DNA of 33,192 bases from NCBI GenBank assembly GCA_025454275.1, contig JALOOS010000005.1:1-33192 (forward strand), read 5' to 3'. Below, in pieces: positions 15,042-23,737 of the stretch. This DNA comes from Desulfobacterales bacterium. GTDB lineage: Bacteria > Desulfobacterota > Desulfobacteria > Desulfobacterales > SpSt-501. Made by a program: the position numbers and the translations under genes. The stretch's first letter is position 1. Each line of letters opens with the position of its first letter. Below the pieces are notes generated by a model that saw nothing but the letters and a program-made list of their open reading frames with translations, was not told the origin of the DNA and did not search any database.

Positions 15042-15777
15042 TGCCGTCCATGTGACCGATCTCGTCAAGCGCTTCGGCCGGTTCACGGCGGTCGACCGCA
15101 TCAGTTTCTCCGTGCGCCCGGGGGAGATCTTCGGGTTCCTGGGGCCGAACGGCGCCGGCAAATCCACCACCATCCGCATGCTCTGCGGGATCATTGCACC
15201 CACGAGCGGCGCGGGCCGGGTCGCAGGGTGCGATTTGATGGCGGAGCCGGAGCAGGTCAAGCAGCGGATCGGGTACATGTCCCAGAAATTCTCCCTCTAC
15301 CCCGACCTGACCCCGTTCGAGAACATCCGTTTCTATCTCGGGATCTACGCCGTGCCGGAGCCCCAGTGGGCCGAGCGCAGTGCCTGGTGCCTGCAGTTGA
15401 CCCGACTCGAGGCGGTCCGCAGCCGCCTCACCCGGGAGCTTCCCCCCGGCTGGCGCCAGCGCCTGGCGCTCGGCTGCGCGCTGCTCCACCGTCCGCAGCT
15501 GCTCTTTCTGGATGAACCGACCTCGGGGGTCGACCCGGTCACCCGGCGCCGTTTCTGGGACTTCATCCGCGGGCTTGCGGCCGAAGGGGTGACGGTCTTC
15601 GTGACCACCCATTACATGGACGAGGCCCGCCACTGCGACCGCGTGGTGATGATCAATGCCGGCCGGATCGTGGACGGCGGTCCGCCGGCGGAGATCGTCC
15701 GCCGCGCCTGCCCCGATCGGCCGGCGGCCGACCTGAACGACGCCTTCGTGGCCCTGGTGCGGCGGGGTGTCCCATGA
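15031..15777 (+). CDS. ABC transporter ATPase (YbhF C-terminal-half-like)
   Basis: A 248-residue ABC ATPase. Walker A GPNGAGKST (38-46), Walker B QLLFLDEP (156-163) and H-loop H194 in TTHYMDE are intact, but the signature reads LPPGWRQRL (137-145) in place of LSGGQ. The TTG at 15031 is taken as start because GAGGAG lies 4 nt upstream and it keeps the whole first beta strand; a GTG at 15052 is the alternative. It overlaps the first permease by 4 bp (ATGA). It is the catalytic partner of the preceding ATPase in a split YbhF. Confidence 0.87.
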   Translation: MGPDAVHVTDLVKRFGRFTAVDRISFSVRPGEIFGFLGPNGAGKSTTIRMLCGIIAPTSGAGRVAGCDLMAEPEQVKQRIGYMSQKFSLYPDLTPFENIRFYLGIYAVPEPQWAERSAWCLQLTRLEAVRSRLTRELPPGWRQRLALGCALLHRPQLLFLDEPTSGVDPVTRRRFWDFIRGLAAEGVTVFVTTHYMDEARHCDRVVMINAGRIVDGGPPAEIVRRACPDRPAADLNDAFVALVRRGVP

Positions 15778-16907
15778 CGGCGCGCACCATAGCGGCCATC
15801 GCCCGCAAGGAGAGCCTGCACCTGATGCGCGACCCCCGCAGCCTGGTGCTGGCCTTTGCCATCCCGGCGCTCCTGATCCTGCTCTTCGGGGCGGCCCTGA
15901 GCCTGGACGTCGAGCACATCGCCACGGCGGTGGTCGACCACGACCGCACCCCCGAGAGCCGGGATTTCATCCGCCGGCTGGATGCCTCCGTCAGCTTCGA
16001 CGTGACGCGCCATGCGGCGAGCGCGGCCGAGCTGACCGACCTCCTCGACCGCAACCGGGTGGTGATGGGGGTCGTGATACCGCCCGGCTGGGCGGCCGCG
16101 CTGCGGGCCGACCGCCCCGCACCGCTGCAGGTGATCATCGACGGCAGCGACCCCAACACCGCCGGCAACACCCGGGCCTTCATCACGGCTTTCATCGCCG
16201 GGCTCAACGAAGGGCAGTTGATCGATTTCCTCAACCGCGGGGGGCTGGAGCCCATCCAGCCGCCGGTGGAGGGCCGCATCCGGGTGTGGTTCAACGAAGA
16301 CCTGCAGAGCCGCAATTTCATCGTGCCCGGGATCATCGCGGTCATCATCATGATCGTGGCGGCGCTGCTCACCTCGCTCGTGATCGCGCGCGAGGTCGAA
16401 ACCGGCACCATGGAGACCCTGCGCACCCTGCCGGTGGGGGCCGCGGAGCTTTTCCTCGGCAAGGCGGGACCCTACTTTCTGATCGCGTTGGCCGATGTCT
16501 TCCTCGCCATCCTGATGGGGCAGCTGCTCTTCGGGGTGGTGATGCGCTCCAGTTTCTGGTTGATGGTGCTCGCCTCGACGGTCTACATCGGGGTGGCCCT
16601 CTGCCTGGGGCTGCTGATCTCGACCGCGATCCCATCCCAGCTCGTGGCGAACCAGGTGGCTGTCCTGACGACCTATCTGCCCTCGCTCCTGCTCTCGGAT
16701 TTCGTCTTCCCCCGGGCGAACATGCCGGTGCCGCTGCAGCTGCTCTCCCAGCTGATGCCGGCCACCTACTACATCGACATCCTGAACGGGCTTTACCTGC
16801 GCAACCTCTCGCTGCCCGATCTCTGGCCGAGCTTTCTCGTGCTCGCCCTGATGCTGGCCGTGCTGGCGGCGGCGGGCATTCTCGCCCTCGCCCGGGAGGG
16901 CCTCTGA
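15774..16907 (+). CDS. ABC-2 type permease (YbhS/YbhR-like), first of two
   Basis: A 377-residue permease with the ABC-2 layout: one N-terminal transmembrane segment (about 22-43, LVLAFAIPALLILLFGAALS), a periplasmic domain of about 130 residues (containing DRPAPLQVIIDGSDPNTAG), and five C-terminal membrane helices from about residue 180. The segment REVETGTMETLRTLPV after the second helix is typical of the family's cytoplasmic coupling region. It follows the ATPase by translational coupling and is separated from the second permease by a single base. The cargo is unknown; homologous systems export drugs, cations or lipids. Confidence 0.87.
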   Translation: MTARTIAAIARKESLHLMRDPRSLVLAFAIPALLILLFGAALSLDVEHIATAVVDHDRTPESRDFIRRLDASVSFDVTRHAASAAELTDLLDRNRVVMGVVIPPGWAAALRADRPAPLQVIIDGSDPNTAGNTRAFITAFIAGLNEGQLIDFLNRGGLEPIQPPVEGRIRVWFNEDLQSRNFIVPGIIAVIIMIVAALLTSLVIAREVETGTMETLRTLPVGAAELFLGKAGPYFLIALADVFLAILMGQLLFGVVMRSSFWLMVLASTVYIGVALCLGLLISTAIPSQLVANQVAVLTTYLPSLLLSDFVFPRANMPVPLQLLSQLMPATYYIDILNGLYLRNLSLPDLWPSFLVLALMLAVLAAAGILALAREGL

Positions 16908-16908
16908 C

Positions 16909-17995
16909 ATGAGCTGGCGGCGCGTGCGGGAGCTGATCCGCAAGGAGTTCATCCAGCTGTTCCGGGACCGCCGGAACCGGCCCCTGCTCGTCATTGCGCC
17001 GCTCATCCAGCTCGTGCTCTTCGGCTACGTCGTCACCACCGATGTGCGCGACATCCGGATGGCGCTGATCGATCTCTCCCGCACCCCGGAGAGCCGCCGC
17101 CTGGCCGACGCCTTCGACGCCAACCCGACCTTTCGCATCACCCACGTGCTCGAGAGCCCCGCGGCGCTGGACCGGCTGTTGGTCGAGCGCCGGGTGGACC
17201 TCGGGGTGCGGATCCCGCCCGATTTTGCGGCCGACATCCGCCGGGGGGATGAGCAACATGGCGGCTGTGCGCATCGCCTACGCCGCCAGCGTGATCGAGC
17301 GCTTCAACACCGAGCTCCTGCGCGAGCGCCATCGCGGGCGGATCGATTTCGGCGAGATCGACAGCCGCCTGCGCACCTGGTACAACCCCAACCTGGACAG
17401 CCGCTATTTCTACGTGCCGGGCATCGTCGCCTTCCTCGTGATGCTGCTCTCGCTGCTCTTCACCTCCATGGCCATCGTGCGCGAGACGGAAGCCGGGACC
17501 ATGGAGCAGCTGATCGTGACCCCGCTCCGCCCCGCCGAGCTCATCCTGGGCAAGACCATCCCGTTCATTCTCATCGCCCAGGCCCAGATGGTGCTGGTGA
17601 TCCTTTTCGCGCGGGGGTGGTTCGGCATCCCGATGGCGGGCAACGGGGCGCTGCTCCTGGCAGCGAGCTCGGTGTTCCTGCTGAGCACGCTCGGGATCGG
17701 GCTCCTTATTTCCACGGTCTCCCGGACCCAGCAGCAGGCCATGATGACCACCTTTTTCTTCATCCTGCCCTTTTTCATGCTGAGCGGCTTCGTCTTCCCC
17801 ATCGCCCATATGCCGGCGCCGATCCAGTGGCTGAACCACGCGAACCCCTTGAGCCATTTTCTGATCATCGTGCGGGGGGTGTTTTTGAAAGGCACGGGGT
17901 TTTCCGTGCTCTGGCCGCAGTTCCTGGAGATGGCCGTCATCGGTTGCCTGGTCTTCACCGCTGCGATCCGTCGGTTCCGCAAACGCCTGGAATAG
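16909..17995 (+). pseudogene. ABC-2 type permease (second of two), frameshifted near 17245
   Basis: The gene starts MSWRRVRELIRKEF and reads as a normal YbhR-like permease for about 111 residues, to PPDFAADIRRG near 17245. The homologous sequence then continues in the next frame from SNMAAVRIAYA (about 17252) to the stop at 17995, including the C-terminal helices. Compared with the sister permease just upstream (PPGWAAALRAD-RPAPLQVIIDGSD-PNTAG), about 11-13 codons around the DGS strand are missing, and the frame change requires a net loss of 3k+2 bases. The join is at a run of six G (17243-17248). Unless corrected, translation continues in the wrong frame to 18090. It may be a true mutation, an assembly or sequencing deletion, or (less likely, given the missing residues) slippage on the G run. 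Confidence 0.8.
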
Positions 17996-18015
17996 GCGGC
18001 CGCCCCTGGCGGGGA

Positions 18016-18044
18016 TGGCCACGGACACGGCGCTGTGATATAAG
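18016..18044 (+). promoter_or_regulatory. Candidate extended -10 promoter for the second exporter operon
   Basis: TGATATAAG contains an extended -10 (TGnTATAAG, box at 18039-18044), with a weak -35 TGGCCA (18016-18021) at 17 bp. It lies in the 75-bp gap after the broken permease and would start transcription about 20 nt before the next adaptor gene. Confidence 0.4.
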
Positions 18045-18070
18045 CATCGGCTCAGCCGCGAGGCCTTATC

Positions 18071-19288
18071 ATGTCTACCATCGAACTTGAAAAACTGCGG
18101 ATCGAGAAACCCGCCCTGCGCCCGGGCGGCCGCCGCAAAAGGCGCCTCGCCGGGGCGGTGGTCCTGGTGCTGCTCCTGGCGGCGGCCGCGGCGGCCTACC
18201 GCCAGGGGTGGCTTGCGCCCGCGGTTGCGATCCAGACGGTCCTCGTCCAAAACATCCATCCCTCCCAGGCCCTCGCCCTGTTGAACGCGAGCGGCTATGT
18301 GGTGGCGGACCGCAAATCGGCGGTCGCCTCCAAGGTCACGGGGCGGCTCGTTTTCCTGGGGGTCGAGGAGGGCAGCCGTGTCACGCAGGGACAGGTCATC
18401 GCACGGCTGGAGAGCAAGGATGCCGCGGCGGCGCGCGACCGGGCCGGGCACAACGTCGCGGCGGCCCGTCACCAGCTCGCCCAGGCCCGGGCCGAGAAGG
18501 TCAACGCCGGCCTCGACTACGAGCGCAAGAAGGCACTCGTTGAAAAAGGCACGATCTCCCGCTCGCTCTTCGATGCGGCCGAGGCCCGCTTCCGGACCGC
18601 CGCCGCGGCCGAGGAGGGGCTCTCCGCCGCCCTGCTCGCGGCCAAGGCGGCCCTGGCGGAGGCCGAGGTGCTGCTCGACTACACCAACATCCGCGCTCCC
18701 TTCGATGCGGTGGTGCTGACCAAAAACGCCGACATCGGGGATATCGTCACCCCGCTCGCCGCCACGGCCGATGCCAAGGCGGCCGTCGTGACGATCGCCG
18801 ACATGGAATCGCTCCTGGTCGAGGTGGATGTGTCCGAGTCGAACATCGGCCGGGTGGCGGCCGGGCAGCCCTGCGAGATCCGGCTGGATGCCTTTCCGGA
18901 CAGGCGTTTTCCCGGGCGGGTGCACATGGTGCTCCCGACCGCCGACCGCAGCAAGGCCTCGATCACGGTCAAGGTGGCCTTCGAGGAGCGCGCCGCCGGG
19001 GTCCTGCCCGAGATGAGCGCCAAGGTGGCCTTTCTATCGCGCGCGGTCGGCCCCGACGAGCGGGAGCCGGTGGCGGCCGTGCCGGACTCGGCCGTGGCCC
19101 GGAGCGGCGGCGGCCCGCGACTCTTCCTGCTCGACGGCGAGAGGGTCCGTGCGGTGCCGGTCACGCTCGGCCGCCGCCTGGGCGAGATGGTGGAGCTGCG
19201 CGCGGGGCCAGCGATCGGCAGCCGCATCGCCGCGGCGCCGATCGCATCCTTGTCGGACGGGGCCCGCGTGTCGGTGACGAACCAGTGA
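18071..19288 (+). CDS. HlyD/MacA-like periplasmic adaptor of second ABC exporter
   Basis: A 405-residue membrane fusion protein with a cytoplasmic basic stretch (GGRRKRR), a transmembrane anchor at about 28-45 (LAGAVVLVLLLAAAAAA), lipoyl halves (SGYVVADRKSAVASKVTGR and TNIRAPFDAVVLTKNADIGD), an alpha-hairpin about 110-205, a beta-barrel (LVEVDVSESNIGRVAAGQ) and a membrane-proximal domain. With the ATPase and two FtsX-type permeases downstream it forms a MacAB-like exporter in which the MacB functions are split over three genes. Only GAGG precedes the ATG, so the ribosome binding site is modest. Confidence 0.88.
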   Translation: MSTIELEKLRIEKPALRPGGRRKRRLAGAVVLVLLLAAAAAAYRQGWLAPAVAIQTVLVQNIHPSQALALLNASGYVVADRKSAVASKVTGRLVFLGVEEGSRVTQGQVIARLESKDAAAARDRAGHNVAAARHQLAQARAEKVNAGLDYERKKALVEKGTISRSLFDAAEARFRTAAAAEEGLSAALLAAKAALAEAEVLLDYTNIRAPFDAVVLTKNADIGDIVTPLAATADAKAAVVTIADMESLLVEVDVSESNIGRVAAGQPCEIRLDAFPDRRFPGRVHMVLPTADRSKASITVKVAFEERAAGVLPEMSAKVAFLSRAVGPDEREPVAAVPDSAVARSGGGPRLFLLDGERVRAVPVTLGRRLGEMVELRAGPAIGSRIAAAPIASLSDGARVSVTNQ

Positions 19289-19292
19289 TGAG

Positions 19293-20009
19293 ATGAGCAC
19301 CGATCGCCCGGCCGTCGTCGAGATCCGCCGCCTGTCGAAATCCTACCGCCGCGGCACCCAGATCATCCCGGTCCTGGAGGGGATCTCCCTCACCATCGCC
19401 GCGGGGGAGTTCCTGGCCTTGATGGGTCCCTCGGGCTCGGGCAAGAGCACACTCCTCAACCTGATCGCCGGGCTGGATCGGGCCGATGCCGGCACGGTCA
19501 CGATCGGCGGCATCGAGATCTCCTCCCTCTCGGAGACTGCGCTGGCCGCCTGGCGGGCCGCGCATGTCGGCTTCGTCTTCCAGTTCTACAATCTCATCCC
19601 GGTGCTGACGGCCTTCGAAAACGTCGAACTGCCGCTTGTCCTCACCGATCTCTCCCGGCGCCGGCGCCGGGAGCAGGTCGACACGGTCCTCCGCCTGGTC
19701 AACCTCCAGGACCGCAGCGACCATTATCCCGGGCAGCTCTCCGGCGGCCAGCAGCAGCGGGTCGCCATCGCGCGGGCGATCGTGACCGACCCGACCCTTA
19801 TCGTGGCCGATGAGCCCACCGGAGACCTCGACCGGGTTTCGGCCGAGGAGGTGCTCGTGCTGCTCGAGCGCCTGAGCCGGGAGATGGGCAAAACCGTCAT
19901 CATGGTGACCCATGACCCGCGCGCGGCGGGGCGGGCGGGGACCGTCAAACACCTCGACAAGGGGGTGCTGGCCCATGCTGGGGAAGCTCCTGTTCCGGAA
20001 TGCCTTTAG
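19293..20009 (+). CDS. ABC transporter ATPase, LolD/MacB/FtsE type
   Basis: A 238-residue ATPase with all canonical motifs: Walker A GPSGSGKST, Q-loop FVFQFYNLIPVLTAFENVELP (typical of LolD/MacB), signature LSGGQQQRVAIARA, Walker B LIVADEPTGDLD, and H-loop VTHDPRAA. It powers mechanotransmission-type transporters with FtsX-like permeases. It starts 4 bp after the adaptor stop, and its end overlaps the first permease by 35 bp. Confidence 0.93.
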   Translation: MSTDRPAVVEIRRLSKSYRRGTQIIPVLEGISLTIAAGEFLALMGPSGSGKSTLLNLIAGLDRADAGTVTIGGIEISSLSETALAAWRAAHVGFVFQFYNLIPVLTAFENVELPLVLTDLSRRRRREQVDTVLRLVNLQDRSDHYPGQLSGGQQQRVAIARAIVTDPTLIVADEPTGDLDRVSAEEVLVLLERLSREMGKTVIMVTHDPRAAGRAGTVKHLDKGVLAHAGEAPVPECL

Positions 20010-21129
20010 GCACACCCTGCGCACCCTGCTCACCCTCTTCGGGGTGGCCGTGGCCGTTCTCGCCTTCGGGCTGCTGCGCACGGTGGTGGACGCGTGGTAC
20101 GCAGGGGTCTCCGCGGCCGCGGCCAACCGGCTCGTCACCCGCAACGCCATTTCGCTGACCTTCTTTCTGCCGATCGCCTACGGCGAGAAGATCCGGGCCG
20201 TCGACGGGGTAGAGGCCCTCTCCCACATGACCTGGTTCGGCGGCGTTTACATCGACCGCAAGAATTTCTTCGCCAATTTCGCCGTGGACGCGAAAACCTA
20301 CCTGGGGCTCTACCCGGAGTTCATCGTCCCCGAAGCGCAGGCGGACGCCTTCGGGCGCGACCGCAAGGGCTGCGTCGTCGGCCGGGGGCTCGCCCGGCGG
20401 TTCGGCTGGCAGGTGGGGGACGCGATCACCCTGCAGGGCACGATCTTCCCGGGGGAGTGGCCCTTGACCGTGCAGGCGATCTATTCCGGGCGCGACCGGA
20501 GCATCGACGAGAACCAGCTCTTCTTCCACTGGGACTATCTCAACGAGCGTCTCAAGATGGTAAGCCCGCGCCGGGCCAACTATGCCGGGATCTACGTCAT
20601 CCGGATTGCGGAGGCGGGCGCGGCCGCGGAGGTCTCGGCGGCGGTCGACGCGCTTTTCGCCAACTCGCTGGCCGAGACACTCACCGAAACCGAACGGGCC
20701 TTCCAGTTGGGGTTTGTCACCATGAGCGAGGCGATCCTGATGGCGATTCGCATGGTCTCCTTCATCATCATCGGCATCATCATGGCGGTGGCGGCCAACA
20801 CCATGATCATGTCGGTCAGGGAGCGGATGCACGAATTCGCGGTCTTGAAGACCCTCGGTTTCGGCGGGCTGCGCCTGGGCGGGCTGATCGCGGGGGAGTC
20901 TTTCGTGATCTGCGCGGCGGGCGGCGCGCTGGGGATCGCCGCCACCTTTCCGGCCCTGCGGATCATGTCCCACTACGTGAGCAACGTGTTCCCCGTGCTC
21001 GACATCACCGCCGCCACGCTGGCCTACGATCTCCTGGTGGTTCTCGCCGTGGCCCTGGTGGCGGCCCTTTTTCCCATCCGGCGCGTGGTCACGGTGCCGA
21101 TCGTGGCGGCGCTCGGGAGGGTGGGGTGA
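19975..21129 (+). CDS. FtsX/MacB-type ABC permease, first of two
   Basis: A 384-residue permease. The start at 19975 gives MLGKLLFRNAFRHTLRTLLTLFGVAVAVLAFG, the usual amphipathic helix plus first transmembrane segment; the frame is open further upstream inside the ATPase gene, but that part is not homologous. A periplasmic MacB-PCD-like domain covers about 60-255. Three C-terminal helices follow (MVSFIIIGIIMAVAANTMIM; ICAAGGALGIAATFPAL; LAYDLLVVLAVALVAALFP). MSVRERMHEFAVLKTLGF is the coupling helix that contacts the ATPase. The stop overlaps the next permease start. Confidence 0.88.
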   Translation: MLGKLLFRNAFRHTLRTLLTLFGVAVAVLAFGLLRTVVDAWYAGVSAAAANRLVTRNAISLTFFLPIAYGEKIRAVDGVEALSHMTWFGGVYIDRKNFFANFAVDAKTYLGLYPEFIVPEAQADAFGRDRKGCVVGRGLARRFGWQVGDAITLQGTIFPGEWPLTVQAIYSGRDRSIDENQLFFHWDYLNERLKMVSPRRANYAGIYVIRIAEAGAAAEVSAAVDALFANSLAETLTETERAFQLGFVTMSEAILMAIRMVSFIIIGIIMAVAANTMIMSVRERMHEFAVLKTLGFGGLRLGGLIAGESFVICAAGGALGIAATFPALRIMSHYVSNVFPVLDITAATLAYDLLVVLAVALVAALFPIRRVVTVPIVAALGRVG

Positions 21130-22265
21130 ACATGCTGGCTCGGCGGCTGACGACGCTGCTGACGGCCGGGGGCATGGCGCTCGTCGTTTTTGCCTTTGCG
21201 GCGATCGTGATGCTGGCGGAGGGGCTTGAAACCACGCTGGTCGATTCGGGCTCCTTCGCGAACGCGATCGTCATCCGCAAGTCCTCCACCTCCGAGGTCC
21301 AGAGCGGGGTCTCGCGTGGCGAAGCCGCCATCATCGAGACCCAGCCGGAGGTGGCCCTCGATGCCGCCGGGCGGCCGCTCGTGGCCAAGGAGGTGGTGGT
21401 GCTGATCAACCTGCGCAAGCGGGGATCGGAGAGCACCTCCAACGTCACGATCCGCGGCACCTCCCCGGCCTCCGCTGCGCTGCGGCCGGAGGTGCGGCTG
21501 CTGGAGGGGCGCGCCCCGCGTCCCGGGTCGGATGAGATCATGGTGGGCACGGGAATCGCGCGGCGCTTCCGGAACGCCGGGGTGAACGAAACGATCTCCT
21601 TCGCCCGGAGCGACTGGCGGGTCGTGGGCGTCTTCGATGCCGGCAACACGAGCTTCTCCTCGGAGATCTGGGGCGACGCGGACCGGTTCATGCAGGCCTT
21701 CCGCCGCCAGGCGTACTCCTCGGTGATACTGCGGATGCGGGACCCCGAGGGGCTGGCGGCGCTCGCGGAGCGCATCGCCTCCGACCCGCGCCTGGCCTGC
21801 GAGGTCAAGCGCGAGGTCGTCTACTACCGGGAGCAATCCGAGCTGACGGCCAAATTCCTGAGGATTCTCGGGACGGCGCTCACCCTGATCTTTTCGGTCG
21901 GGGCCGTCGTCGGGGCCATGATCACCATGTACGCCGCCGTGGCCAACCGCACGGCCGAGATCGGAACGCTCCGGGCAATGGGCTTCCAGCGACGGGCGAT
22001 CCTGACGGCCTTTCTGCTCGAGTCCCTGCTTCTGGGCGGCACCGGGGGGGGTGCAGGAGTTGCGCTCGCATCCCTGCTGCAGACGGTGACGGTCTCGACC
22101 ACCAATTTCCAGACCTTCGCCGAGCTCGCCTTCCGGTTCCGCCTGAGCCCGGCGATCGTGGGGGAGGGGATGCTCTTTGCGCTCCTCATGGGTCTTGCGG
22201 GTGGGCTGCTGCCGGCCGTGCGGGCGGCGCGCATGAACATCGTCGCGGCCTTGCGGGAAGCTTGA
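21126..22265 (+). CDS. FtsX/MacB-type ABC permease, second of two
   Basis: A 379-residue permease paralogous to the preceding one. The GTG at 21126 (VNMLARRLTTLLTAGGM) is preferred because GGGAGG lies 5 nt upstream and it overlaps the previous stop by 4 bp; the ATG at 21132 is the alternative. It shows the N-terminal helix, a periplasmic domain (about 45-255), then three helices with the coupling segment NRTAEIGTLRAMGFQRRAIL. The N-terminal amphipathic helix is shorter than in its partner. Together the pair should form the membrane part of a LolCDE/MacB-like exporter; cargo is unknown. Confidence 0.88.
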   Translation: MNMLARRLTTLLTAGGMALVVFAFAAIVMLAEGLETTLVDSGSFANAIVIRKSSTSEVQSGVSRGEAAIIETQPEVALDAAGRPLVAKEVVVLINLRKRGSESTSNVTIRGTSPASAALRPEVRLLEGRAPRPGSDEIMVGTGIARRFRNAGVNETISFARSDWRVVGVFDAGNTSFSSEIWGDADRFMQAFRRQAYSSVILRMRDPEGLAALAERIASDPRLACEVKREVVYYREQSELTAKFLRILGTALTLIFSVGAVVGAMITMYAAVANRTAEIGTLRAMGFQRRAILTAFLLESLLLGGTGGGAGVALASLLQTVTVSTTNFQTFAELAFRFRLSPAIVGEGMLFALLMGLAGGLLPAVRAARMNIVAALREA

Positions 22266-22353
22266 GTTTTGAAAAAAGGTCGTTTACAAACCAACCACGG
22301 GGCCATATGCGCCGGCCGGGCGCAGTTCCGGATTTGGAAAAGGAGGATGCGAT

Positions 22354-22791
22354 ATGATCGGGAAGACGATCGACGAACTGAAGGTGGGGGACAGTGCCGA
22401 GTTCTCCAAGACGGTGAGCGAGGCGGACATCTATCTCTTCGCCGGGATCACCGGGGATTTCAACCCGGCCCATGTCGACGAGGAGTACGCCCGTAAGACC
22501 TACTTCGCCACCCGCATCGCGCACGGCATGCTCTCGGCGGGCTTCATTTCGACGGTGCTGGGCACCCGGCTGCCGGGCCCGGGCACGATCTACATGCGCC
22601 AGGAGCTGACCTTCCTGGGGGCGGTCAAAATCGGGGATACCATCACGGCGAAGGCCGAGGTGATCGAGATCGACACGGCCAAGGGCCGGGTGAAGCTCCG
22701 GACCACCTGCGACAACCAGGAAGGCCAGCGGGTCCTGACCGGCGAGGCCCTCGTCAGCCCACCCCGGCCGCCGAAAAAAGCCGGCGGATAA
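22354..22791 (+). CDS. MaoC-like (R)-specific enoyl-CoA hydratase
   Basis: A 145-residue single hotdog-fold protein of the MaoC/PhaJ family. The catalytic stretch is AGITGDFNPAHVDEEYA (about 29-45), with the Asp-His pair, followed by RIAHGML. It hydrates trans-2-enoyl-CoA to (R)-3-hydroxyacyl-CoA, in fatty acid or polyhydroxyalkanoate metabolism. AAAGGAGG lies just upstream of the ATG. It is 88 bp after the exporter operon on the same strand and ends convergently with the ZIP gene. No other beta-oxidation or PHA gene is in the window, so its pathway is not set by context. Confidence 0.9.
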   Translation: MIGKTIDELKVGDSAEFSKTVSEADIYLFAGITGDFNPAHVDEEYARKTYFATRIAHGMLSAGFISTVLGTRLPGPGTIYMRQELTFLGAVKIGDTITAKAEVIEIDTAKGRVKLRTTCDNQEGQRVLTGEALVSPPRPPKKAGG

Positions 22792-22843
22792 TCGCCCCGG
22801 AACCCCGCCGATCGAATTTCAGGCTGCTTCGGGATCAATCGGA

Positions 22844-22865
22844 GCGGCCGTTTCGGCTCGGCCGC
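22844..22865. terminator. GC hairpin between convergent MaoC and ZIP genes
   Basis: Seven-bp perfect arms (GCGGCCG and CGGCCGC) with an 8-nt loop, in the 78-bp gap between convergent stop codons. No T-run follows; a bidirectional terminator is inferred from position only. Confidence 0.35.
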
Positions 22866-22869
22866 ATCG

Positions 22870-23737
22870 CTACTTCATGAGCAGGAGACTTGCGGCCATC
22901 ATCAGCATCCCTCCCACGAGGCCGAGCAGGCTGTCGTGGTCCTTGCCATAAGACCATGATGCCGGCGACCCCGGCAAAGAGGATTCCCATCAGTTCGGCC
23001 GGGATCACCCCGCCCTCGCCCGCCACGACCCAGCGCAGCATCAGATAGGCGATAACCGCCCCCACGGGCTCCGACAATCCGCTTAGGAGGGAATACAGAA
23101 ACGCCTTTTTCCGGTTGCCGGTTGCATAAAAAATCGGCACGGAAACGCTGATCCCCTCGGGGATGTTGTGCAACGCCACGGCGATGGCGATGGCGAGGCC
23201 CAGGCTCGGGTCATGCAGGGCCGCCAGAAACGTCGCCAGCCCTTCCGGAAAGTTGTGGATGGCGATCGCCAGGGCCGTGAACAACCCCATGCGCATGAGT
23301 TTTTTCCGTTTCATGCCGTCGCCGGCGAGTCCGGGGCCCGCGTCCGGATCGCACGTGCAAACGGAGGCCGTGCGGGCGTTGCCCGAAGAGGGGATGGTGT
23401 GCAGCGGTGCCGTTTCGGTCTCCGTGCGCGTCTCGTGCGGATTCTCCCCTGCGGGGATCAGCGCATCGATCATGCCGATCAGAAACATTCCGCCGAAAAA
23501 GGCGGCGGTATTGGCCCACTGCCCCCAATACTCGCCGTAGGCCGCCGTCAGGGATTCAAGCCCTTTGAAAAAAATCTCGACAAAGGCAACATACAGCATC
23601 ACCCCGGCGGAGAACCCGGTGGCGACGGAGAGAAACCGGAAGTTCGTTCGTTTGGCGGTGAAGGCGATGATGCTGCCGATGCCGGTCGCCATGCCGGCGA
23701 ATACGGTGAGTCCAATCGCAATGGCCACGTCGTTCAT
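22870..23737 (-). pseudogene. ZIP family metal transporter (ZupT-like) with C-terminal frameshift near 22955
   Basis: From the ATG at 23737 (MNDVAIAIGLTVFAGMATGIG) the protein reads as a ZupT-like importer of zinc or other divalent cations. It has hydrophobic helices, a variable acidic/Cys-containing loop, and the metal-site helices AIHNFPEGLATF and ALHNIPEGISV. After LFAGVAGIMV (near 22955) the frame goes into an Arg/Pro-rich stretch, while the expected end (SYGKDHDSLLGLVGG then a final Met/Leu-rich helix ending LLLMK) continues in another frame to a TAG at 22870-22872. Related proteins have about a dozen residues (a YISFDELLP-type segment) between these parts, so a deletion of 3k+2 bases is inferred. 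As written, the product would end at 22835 with a false tail replacing the last helix. It could be decay or an assembly error. Confidence 0.75.

Noticed and set aside
17243..17248. Programmed frameshifting on the G6 run in the permease
   Set aside because: A slippery run is present, but the missing codons relative to the sister permease show that bases were lost; slippage alone would not restore the protein.
20094..21125. Long upstream extension of the second FtsX-type permease frame
   Set aside because: This part overlaps the first permease and encodes Arg/Gly-rich shadow sequence. The real gene begins at 21126 or 21132, next to a ribosome binding site.
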